Shown piece after piece: positions 17,890 to 24,405 of a stretch of DNA of 38,259 nucleotides (its first letter is position 1; every line of letters begins with the position of its first letter). The translations under genes were made by a program, and so were the position numbers. The stretch is from an uncultured Thiogranum sp. (lineage in GTDB: Bacteria > Pseudomonadota > Gammaproteobacteria > DSM-19610). Location of the stretch: assembly GCA_913053655.1 (NCBI GenBank), contig CAJXFW010000007.1, forward strand, positions 1-38,259, in the 5' to 3' direction. Under the pieces are notes generated by a model. It saw nothing but the letters and a program-made list of their open reading frames with translations, was not told the origin of the DNA and searched no databases.

Positions 17890-17942
17890 TAACATTATGT
17901 TGAATGCTAACATTGGTAATGTTAGCATTCAACATAATGTTA
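17890..17942. promoter_or_regulatory. 53-bp perfect palindrome, triple operator upstream of the AbiE-like pair
   Basis: Two perfect 25-bp arms flank a 3-bp spacer (GGT, 17915-17917). Inside are three sub-palindromes with the half-site AACAT: AACATTATGTT (17891-17901), AACATTGGTAATGTT (17909-17923) and AACATAATGTT (17931-17941), with centres at 17896, 17916 and 17936, exactly 20 bp apart. TTGAAT (17900-17905) and TAGCAT (17923-17928), 17 bp apart, could serve as promoter boxes inside it, in both directions because of the symmetry. The region is AT-rich in a GC-rich setting. Confidence 0.75.
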
Positions 17943-18968
17943 GAAACATTTCTGAAATCCGCTGGTGGCAACGATTTCGCGGTGCAGCTTCAAAACTACC
18001 TTGGCGCAACGCTGCACCAAGAGGTGAGCTTGGGCGTTTGGGATAAGGCCCGCGGTCTGCCAACCTTCTTATTGCGACGGTATGGCTATTATGCAGGCAT
18101 GATCGCGCAGCAGCCGTGCCTATTCGCTATCGATCTTGCTACAGCCGACGCTACACCCGCAGAGGTCGCCAAACACATTGCGCACATCGCCCGAAGTTTT
18201 GACGGTCTTGTAGTTTACGCCGCACAGCAATTGTCCGCCAATCGGCGCGCGCGTCTTATCGTCAACAGCGTGCCATTCGCTGTGCCTGGTAATCAGCTGT
18301 ATATACCTGAGCTCGCGGTAGATCTCAGAGAGCATTTTCGCACCCGATCAACGCGAAGTCCTGATCAGCTATCGCCGGTCGCACAAGCCGTCCTGTTTTT
18401 CGAAATTTTGTACCGCGAAAAATTGCACTCTGATAGCGAGCACCGTACTCCGTCCCGATTAGCCGAGTCGCTATGCTACTCCGCCATGTCGGTTGGTCGC
18501 GCGTTCGAGGAACTGGCCAGCGCCGATCTTGCAATCGTCACCAAACACGGTCGCACAAAGCAAATCCGCTTTGCCACAGACCCCCGCGCGTTGATTGATG
18601 TTTCCCGTGCGCTGCTGCGTAAACCGGCAAAATCTCGGAAATTCGCCAAAGGCCGTCCCATAGTGCCGCAAATGAAGGTGGCGGGTGAAACTGCGCTATC
18701 TCATATAACAAGTATTTCTCCGCCGCGATTGCCGGTGTTTGCCGTGCACAGCGACGAATGGCGTCTGGTTGCGGCGACGAACGATCTAACGATAGTCGAC
18801 GATGCGGATCAAGCAGATTCAGTGATCGAACTCTGGCATTACAGGCCAGACGTTCTGTCGGACGACATAACTGTTGATCCCTTGTCACTTTACGCGCAGT
18901 TCTGGGACGATCCAGACGAACGTATTGCTATGGCTGCCGAAGAAGCATTGGAGCACGTCTCATGGTAG
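17937..18968 (+). CDS. AbiEi-like regulator/antitoxin candidate (winged helix)
   Basis: 343 residues from the ATG at 17937 (MLETFLKSAGGNDF); a 33-nt longer form starting inside the palindrome is possible but adds a hydrophobic run. The N-terminal half has hydrophobic strands with LVVYAAQQLSANRRARLI and VPFAVPGNQLYIPELAVDLREHF. Residues about 155-205 (HRTPSRLAESLCYSAMSVGRAFEELASADLAIV) form a winged helix. The gene overlaps the next by 7 bp, so the two are translationally coupled. The order regulator then nucleotidyltransferase is that of type IV AbiE toxin-antitoxin systems, in which the first protein represses the operon. Assignment to AbiEi is inferred from context and fold hints, not from a diagnostic motif. 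Confidence 0.6.
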   Translation: MLETFLKSAGGNDFAVQLQNYLGATLHQEVSLGVWDKARGLPTFLLRRYGYYAGMIAQQPCLFAIDLATADATPAEVAKHIAHIARSFDGLVVYAAQQLSANRRARLIVNSVPFAVPGNQLYIPELAVDLREHFRTRSTRSPDQLSPVAQAVLFFEILYREKLHSDSEHRTPSRLAESLCYSAMSVGRAFEELASADLAIVTKHGRTKQIRFATDPRALIDVSRALLRKPAKSRKFAKGRPIVPQMKVAGETALSHITSISPPRLPVFAVHSDEWRLVAATNDLTIVDDADQADSVIELWHYRPDVLSDDITVDPLSLYAQFWDDPDERIAMAAEEALEHVSW

Positions 18969-19717
18969 TGGGAATCGACAAGTTTCGAGAACATTTTGCG
19001 GGTCACGAAGAACAATATGCGTTGATAGGTGGTGCGGCTTGCGACTTGATCTTCGCCGATGCCGGGCTCCCGTTTCGGGCGACAAAAGATCTGGATGTCG
19101 TTCTTTGCGTTGAAGTTGTTAATTCTAACTTCGCGACCGCGTTTCTAGGATTCCTTGACGCTGGCGGCTATGAAGCGAGACAGCAAAGTGAAGGACACAA
19201 AGAGTTCTACCGTTTTCATCAACCGAAAGACGGATCGTACCCTTTCATGATCGAACTGTTTTCTCGCCGGCCTGGCGGGTTCAAACTGCCCGATAAGTTC
19301 GCCATCGTTAAGGTTCCCGTTGATGAAGATATCCTGAGCCTGTCGGCTATCCTGCTCGATGAGCACTACTACGCTGCTTTACAAAATTCGCGAATCGTCA
19401 TCGACGGAATTTCGCTGTTGAGTGAGGACCTGCTCATTCCTTTCAAGGCCAAAGCGTTTCTCGATCTTACCCAGCGGAAGGCCAATGGCGATAAAGTGAA
19501 GAATGACGATATTAAAAAGCACCGCAGAGATGTATTTCGTTTGGCACAGCTATTACCCGCAGACCGCCAGGTCAAAATCGCCGAGGCCATCGCAAATGAC
19601 CTTCGCGAATTTCTGGACAATATCCGAGACGACGAAACCTTCGATCCGAAGGCGTTTAAGGCGCCGTTGACTCGGGCTGAGGGCATTTCCCTCTTGGAAA
19701 CAGTCTATGGTTTATGA
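18962..19717 (+). CDS. Nucleotidyltransferase, AbiEii-like toxin candidate
   Basis: 251 residues. The N-terminal LIGGAACDL (Gly23-Gly24) followed by RATKDLDVVL (Asp43, Asp45) is the GG...DxD signature of the nucleotidyltransferase fold; the Glu in YPFMIELFSRRPGG is a candidate third carboxylate. The C-terminal half (LLSEDLLIPFKAKAFLDLTQRKANGD, DDIKKHRRDVFRLAQLL) is the helical, basic region common in AbiEii/AbiGii proteins. In characterised relatives the enzyme modifies tRNA or other RNA with nucleotides and stops growth; here activity is only predicted. The start ATG overlaps the stop of the preceding gene (ATGGTAG). Confidence 0.75.
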   Translation: MVVGIDKFREHFAGHEEQYALIGGAACDLIFADAGLPFRATKDLDVVLCVEVVNSNFATAFLGFLDAGGYEARQQSEGHKEFYRFHQPKDGSYPFMIELFSRRPGGFKLPDKFAIVKVPVDEDILSLSAILLDEHYYAALQNSRIVIDGISLLSEDLLIPFKAKAFLDLTQRKANGDKVKNDDIKKHRRDVFRLAQLLPADRQVKIAEAIANDLREFLDNIRDDETFDPKAFKAPLTRAEGISLLETVYGL

Positions 19718-19818
19718 AACATAAAAGGGGTTCAGAAATAAGAAAAACCTGGCGTCCTGATAGTTATGTCTGTTCTTTGGGTTATAGAGGAATAGCGCTA
19801 AGTTAAGCTCATAAACCC

Positions 19819-19925
19819 TGTCATTTCGAGGAGTGCAGCGACGCGGCGATCTCAGAATGACGGCGTATAACGTCATGAGATTGCTGCGCTACGTTTATGC
19901 CCTGCCCGTGGGTGCTCGCAATGAG
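19819..19925. repeat. Imperfect inverted-repeat element of the TCATT-CGAG ... CTCGCAATGA type
   Basis: The left arm (19819-19854) and right arm (19875-19925) are inverted partners: CTGTCATTTCGAG against CTCGCAATGAGGG at the outer ends, GCAGCGACG...GATCTCA against TGAGATTGCTGCGC inside. The centre has its own stem, ATGACG-8 nt-CGTCAT (19857-19876). Short dispersed elements with this wording are common in many bacterial genomes. It lies between the nucleotidyltransferase gene and the right direct repeat. Confidence 0.6.
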
Positions 19926-19976
19926 GGTCATTTTTGCTTAAGCAAGTGCCATTCAGATCAGGTCCGACAATTTTTG

Positions 19977-20116
19977 TTGCGGGCATGTGCCCAGTCTAAC
20001 CTGCTTTTACTCGATGATTACAGGTTGGCGATTTGAGGAAGTGAAGGAAGCGGTGTACTGCAGCGGGGTTCTTTGCACTTTATCATGCGTATAACCAGTT
20101 TGCGTATCCCGTTTGC
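19977..20116. repeat. Right copy of the 140-bp direct repeat
   Basis: Partner of 16880-17019. This copy carries the functional last 32 codons of the SpoIIE-type phosphatase gene (stop at 20018-20020) and, at its left end, only the first few codons of rsmJ reading into unrelated sequence. Confidence 0.9.
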
Positions 20117-20842
20117 AGTGCGGGACAGCAGTTTTTTTGAGCCTGGTTGTTGTTTGAGCAGGAACAGTGTGAGGTCATCGGCAAATTGCTCGCTACCGTT
20201 GAGGGCTACCAACGCATCAATCAATGCTTGGTAGAAACCGTTTATGGTAGTTTGTTCGATACTGTTCAGCAGCGCGATCAATCCGTCGAATCCAAGCCGG
20301 GTCCCGTCTTTTTCGAAATAACGGATGTCTCCCAGAATACCGATCGGTGGGCTGGAACCGCATTCCGGCAGAGTCCGCCAGACCCCGTCGCGCTGGATAA
20401 GTATATAGGGGTGTCCGGCATAGGCGTAGGTCAGACTACGGTCCCAGTGGTTATAGGTCGCTGCGGCTGCTGTGGCAAAGCTGCCGCTGGATTCTGTAGA
20501 AAGTAGTTTGCTGTTCAGTTCTTCGAGGATGGCACCGTTACCCAGCTCGGTCATCAGCTTCGACAATGGTTGTTTAAGGCGCGAGGAAATTTCTGCCGCC
20601 GAATCATCATGTCCGGCGACATCGATAAGCAAAAATTTACTGAACACACCATGATTGCACACCGTGACATGGTAGATATCACCGCCGGTGTTTTTGTCAG
20701 CGCAAGGTATGGACAACAGGTAGCCATCCAGTCCCGGCATAGTGAAGGTTTCCAGTGCTCGCTCATTGCCGCCCCAGACGATGTTACAGAACCAGGTATC
20801 AGGCTGGCTGGTCAGTGGCAGTGCCCACGCAGTGGTTTGCAT
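20018..20842 (-). CDS. PP2C/SpoIIE-type serine/threonine phosphatase
   Basis: 274 residues from the ATG at 20842, chosen because AGGAG lies 7 nt upstream; an in-frame ATG at 20881 has none. Motifs of the metal-dependent phosphatase fold are in order: GGDIY (residues 53-57), LLIDVAGHD (72-79), YAGHP (141-145) and FADDLTLFLL near residue 213, which supply the metal-binding aspartates. No sensor or receiver domain is attached, so it resembles stand-alone RsbX/RsbP-like output phosphatases; the substrate is unknown. The last 32 codons lie in the right direct repeat, and the basic C-terminal tail (KKLLSRTANGIRKLVIRMIK) is intact only there. Divergent from uvrD. Confidence 0.8.
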   Translation of the reverse strand: MQTTAWALPLTSQPDTWFCNIVWGGNERALETFTMPGLDGYLLSIPCADKNTGGDIYHVTVCNHGVFSKFLLIDVAGHDDSAAEISSRLKQPLSKLMTELGNGAILEELNSKLLSTESSGSFATAAAATYNHWDRSLTYAYAGHPYILIQRDGVWRTLPECGSSPPIGILGDIRYFEKDGTRLGFDGLIALLNSIEQTTINGFYQALIDALVALNGSEQFADDLTLFLLKQQPGSKKLLSRTANGIRKLVIRMIKCKEPRCSTPLPSLPQIANL

Positions 20843-21024
20843 ACCGGTCTCCTGACAGGGGCGATTGAAATGCAGTAACAACCGGATGGACAGCAGGCGA
20901 ACGGTCAGGTTCCGTCCACGGGGTCCGTAATGGTGTCTATGATGGACTAAGCTGTTAGTGGGACTGCAAATTTTTAATTACAGAAAATAACAACTATTCC
21001 GGTTATTGTACGGGCCGGCTTTGC

Positions 21025-21030
21025 TAGAAT
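21025..21030 (+). promoter_or_regulatory. -10 box directly ahead of uvrD
   Basis: TAGAAT ends 6 nt before the uvrD ATG, so transcription from it would begin at or next to the start codon and give a leaderless mRNA. No good -35 lies at the right distance (TTGTAC at 21006-21011 is only 13 bp away) and no LexA box is seen. Confidence 0.35.
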
Positions 21031-21036
21031 GCACGC

Positions 21037-23211
21037 ATGGATGTGTCCTTCATTATTGATTCCCTGAATGAAGCGCAGCGCGAAGCCGTTACCGCCTCGC
21101 AGGACCCGCTGCTGGTGCTGGCCGGTGCCGGCAGCGGTAAAACCAGGGTACTGGTACACCGGGTTGCATGGCTGGTGCAGGTCGAAGGACTCTCGCCATA
21201 CGGCATACTCGCGGTGACGTTCACCAACAAGGCCGCCGGGGAAATGCGCACCCGTATCGAGCAGCTGATCGGGGTGCCGACACGTGGCATGTGGGTCGGG
21301 ACTTTTCACGGTCTGGCACATCGCCTGTTGCGTACTCACTGGCAGGAAGCGGGACTGCCGCAGTCCTTCCAGGTGCTGGATTCCGATGACCAGTACCGCG
21401 TAATACGGCGCATACTCAAGGCGCTGGAGCTTGATGAGAGCCGTTGGCCACCACGCCAGTCGCAGTGGTATATCAACGCGCGCAAGGACGAAGGCCAGCG
21501 CCCGCAGCATATAGAGCACAAGGGTGACCCTTACCAGCGACAGCAGGTTGCGATTTACCAGGCCTACGAAGATCTCTGTCGACGTTCCGGACTGGTCGAT
21601 TTCGCCGAGCTGCTGTTGCGTGCGCATGAACTCTGGTTACAACACCCGGAATTGCTGAAACATTACCAGGAGCGCTTTCGGCATATCCTGGTCGACGAGT
21701 TTCAGGATACCAACACCATCCAGTATGCCTGGTTGCGGGTGCTGTCGGGTACACAGGCGAATATCACCATCGTCGGTGACGACGACCAGTCTATTTACGG
21801 CTGGCGTGGTGCGAAAATCGAAAATCTGCTGCGCTTCGGCAAGGATTTTCCGGGCGCGCGCACCTTGCGCCTGGAACAGAACTACCGCTCCACCGGCGTC
21901 ATTCTTAAAGCGGCCAATGCGCTCATAGAGCGTAACGACGGCCGTATGGGCAAGAATCTCTGGACCGAAGGAAATGAAGGCGAACCCATTCAATTGTATA
22001 AAGCCATGAATGAGCAGGATGAAGCGCACTTTGTTATCGAACGTATTCAGGCCCTGATCGAACAGGGTGAAACACGCAGCGCCCACGCCATATTGTATCG
22101 CTCCAATGCCCAGTCACGCGTTTTTGAGGAACGCCTGTTACAGACCGGTATTGCCTATCGGGTTTACGGTGGCCTGCGTTTCTTCGAGCGCCAGGAAATC
22201 AAGGATGCGCTGGCCTATTTGCGCCTGTGTGAAAATCACGATGATGACGCGTCTTTTGACCGGGTCGTAAACCAGCCATCGCGTGGTATCGGAGAGCGCA
22301 CACTGGCCGTTGTGCGGGAGCACGCGAAGCTGGAAAAAATCCCGCTTTGGTCAGCGGCGCAAGCACTGGTCAGCGGAGACGAACTCAGCGCCAGGGCGCG
22401 CAACGCACTGGCGAACTTTCTGAAAATCATTCAAACCTTTAGCGGGGATATAGAGCCTCTGCTGCTGGGTGAGCAAGTCGCACATGTTGTCCAGTGCAGC
22501 GGTCTGAAAACGCATTTTGCGAAGGATAAAAGTGAAAAAGGCCAGGCGCGTATCGAGAACCTCGATGAACTTGTGAATGCAGCCCGTGAGTTCGAATACG
22601 ATAGCGAAGAGGAAGAAATGCTCAGGCCGCTACCCGCGTTTCTCGCACATGCCGCACTGGAAGCCGGAGAAGGTCAGGCGGATAAGTGGGAAGACTGTGT
22701 GCAACTGATGACACTGCACTCCGCCAAGGGCCTCGAATTTAATGCCGTATTCCTGTGTGGCCTGGAGGAAGGTTTGTTTCCACACCAGCGTTCGATAGAA
22801 GAAGCGGGGCGCCTGGAGGAAGAGCGGCGCCTGTGCTACGTCGGCATTACACGAGCCTGCAAGCGGTTGTTTATAACGCATGCAGAATGCCGGCGCCTGC
22901 ACGGCAGCGAATCCTACAATAGGCCGTCACGATTTATCGGTGAGATTCCCGCCGAGCTGGTGGATGAAATACGGCCGCGTATCCAGGTCAGCCGGCCGTT
23001 TGCCGGCCACCACTCGCCGGTTCGACGGCAACCCATAGAGCCGGGGCCGGAGGGCCTGAATCTTGGACAGCGCGTGCAGCATGCCACCTTTGGTGACGGT
23101 GTGATACTTAACTACGAGGGACAAGGCGCCCATGCACGCGTACAGGTGAACTTCGAAACAGCCGGCAGCAAGTGGCTGGTGGTGGCCTACGCCAATTTGC
23201 AACCGGCCTAG
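21037..23211 (+). CDS. uvrD: DNA helicase II (UvrD)
   Basis: 3'-5' superfamily 1 helicase of nucleotide-excision and mismatch repair. The product is 724 residues (E. coli 720). The start MDVSFIIDSLNEAQREAV is that of UvrD. Helicase motifs appear in order: LAGAGSGKT (residues 28-36), VTFTNKAAGEMR, VDEFQDTN, GDDDQSIYGWRGA, QNYRST, LHSAKGLEF and VGITRACKRL. The C-terminus has the tudor-like RNA-polymerase-binding segment GQRVQHATFGDGVILNYEG. The stop overlaps the convergent nhaA stop by 4 bp. Confidence 0.97.
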   Translation: MDVSFIIDSLNEAQREAVTASQDPLLVLAGAGSGKTRVLVHRVAWLVQVEGLSPYGILAVTFTNKAAGEMRTRIEQLIGVPTRGMWVGTFHGLAHRLLRTHWQEAGLPQSFQVLDSDDQYRVIRRILKALELDESRWPPRQSQWYINARKDEGQRPQHIEHKGDPYQRQQVAIYQAYEDLCRRSGLVDFAELLLRAHELWLQHPELLKHYQERFRHILVDEFQDTNTIQYAWLRVLSGTQANITIVGDDDQSIYGWRGAKIENLLRFGKDFPGARTLRLEQNYRSTGVILKAANALIERNDGRMGKNLWTEGNEGEPIQLYKAMNEQDEAHFVIERIQALIEQGETRSAHAILYRSNAQSRVFEERLLQTGIAYRVYGGLRFFERQEIKDALAYLRLCENHDDDASFDRVVNQPSRGIGERTLAVVREHAKLEKIPLWSAAQALVSGDELSARARNALANFLKIIQTFSGDIEPLLLGEQVAHVVQCSGLKTHFAKDKSEKGQARIENLDELVNAAREFEYDSEEEEMLRPLPAFLAHAALEAGEGQADKWEDCVQLMTLHSAKGLEFNAVFLCGLEEGLFPHQRSIEEAGRLEEERRLCYVGITRACKRLFITHAECRRLHGSESYNRPSRFIGEIPAELVDEIRPRIQVSRPFAGHHSPVRRQPIEPGPEGLNLGQRVQHATFGDGVILNYEGQGAHARVQVNFETAGSKWLVVAYANLQPA

Positions 23212-24386
23212 CGTTTATCGGTAGCGGGTAGTGTCTTGTGCAACCAGAAATAACCCAGCAGTGCGGCAATAAACGAACCGCCCAGAATGCCTATCCGGTC
23301 CTGGTAGAGATAGGGTGAATCCGCACCCTCGAATGCCAGCGAACCGATAAACATACTCATGGTAAAGCCAACGCCGCATAATATGGCGATACCATATAGT
23401 TGCATCCAGCTAACGTTTTCAGGCAGTTTCGTGATGCCAAGTTTGATCCCCAGCCAGCACAGACCGAACACACCGAGCTGCTTGCCCAGTACCAGCCCCA
23501 GCGCGACGCCCACCGGTACCGGGCCCAGAATCTGATCCATGCTCATACCCTGTACCGTGACACCGGCATTCACAAAGGCGAACAACGGCAGGATGACAAA
23601 AGACACACTACTGTGCAGGTCGTGTTCCAGTTGGTGCAGGGGGGACGTTTCGGTTAGCGGATCTTTCTTGATAGGAATGAACAGCGCCAGCAGTACACCG
23701 GCGAGCGTTGCATGGATGCCGGACTTGAGCAGCGCCGCCCACATGACGACGCCGATCAGAATATAGGCGCTCGACGCCATACTGCCGCGCCAGTTGATAA
23801 ATGCCAGTAGCACGAGGCAGCCCATGGCCGTGTACAGCGCGCTCATCGACAGATCGGCGGTATAGAACAACGCAATAATTATAATGGCGCCGACATCGTC
23901 AAAGATCGCCAGCGAGACCAGGAAGATTTTCAGCTGGGGAGGTACGCGTGAACCGAGCAGTGCCAGGATCCCAAGCGCGAAGGCAATGTCGGTCGCGGCG
24001 GGAATGGCCCAGCCGCTGGTCGCCAGTTCGTCACCCCGGTTGATGAACAGGTAGATGAGGGCCGGTACCACCATGCCCCCTACTGCGCCAAGGGCCGGGA
24101 GGGCGATTTTACGCATATCGGACAGCTCGCCTTCGATAAATTCCCGTTTCAGTTCCAGTCCGATGAGAAAGAAGAATACCGCCATCAGGCCATCGTTGAT
24201 CCACAGCAGTGAAGGTTTGCTGATTTCAAAGGTGCCTATAGCGATGTGTATCGGGATATCGAGAAATTGCTCGTAATAGCCTGACAGCGGTGAATTGGCC
24301 AGTACAAGCGCGATGACTGCGGCTGCTATCAGCAGGATACCGCTGGCGGCTTCCATTTTGAGGAAGTCCCGGATGTGGTAAATCAT
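23208..24386 (-). CDS. nhaA: Na+/H+ antiporter NhaA
   Basis: Inner-membrane antiporter that exchanges Na+ (or Li+) for two protons and protects against salt and high pH. The 392-residue product (E. coli 388) has about 12 membrane segments. The ion-binding Asp163-Asp164 pair is in IFDDVGAIIIIALFY, and Asp133 is in ATDIAFALG; both match E. coli numbering exactly. The N-terminus MIYHIRDFLKMEAASGILLI is typical. Convergent with uvrD; the upstream neighbour is the c-di-GMP gene on the same strand. Confidence 0.96.
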   Translation of the reverse strand: MIYHIRDFLKMEAASGILLIAAAVIALVLANSPLSGYYEQFLDIPIHIAIGTFEISKPSLLWINDGLMAVFFFLIGLELKREFIEGELSDMRKIALPALGAVGGMVVPALIYLFINRGDELATSGWAIPAATDIAFALGILALLGSRVPPQLKIFLVSLAIFDDVGAIIIIALFYTADLSMSALYTAMGCLVLLAFINWRGSMASSAYILIGVVMWAALLKSGIHATLAGVLLALFIPIKKDPLTETSPLHQLEHDLHSSVSFVILPLFAFVNAGVTVQGMSMDQILGPVPVGVALGLVLGKQLGVFGLCWLGIKLGITKLPENVSWMQLYGIAILCGVGFTMSMFIGSLAFEGADSPYLYQDRIGILGGSFIAALLGYFWLHKTLPATDKR

Positions 24387-24405
24387 GACGGGATCATACT
24401 ACGAT

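Larger units (their letters stand above)
17020..19976. mobile_element. Inserted islet bounded by the 140-bp direct repeats
   Basis: About 2.96 kb lying between two copies of what must once have been a single rsmJ/phosphatase junction. It carries a HTH regulator, an AbiE-like pair and an inverted-repeat element. No integrase or transposase gene is present, so the route of entry (site-specific integration with a lost integrase, or single-crossover integration of a circle carrying the junction) cannot be told from sequence. Each flanking host gene keeps one complete copy. The 200 bp at 17020-17249 hold no gene; CGTCTATAGACG at 17051-17062 is a perfect 12-bp palindrome. Confidence 0.55.
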
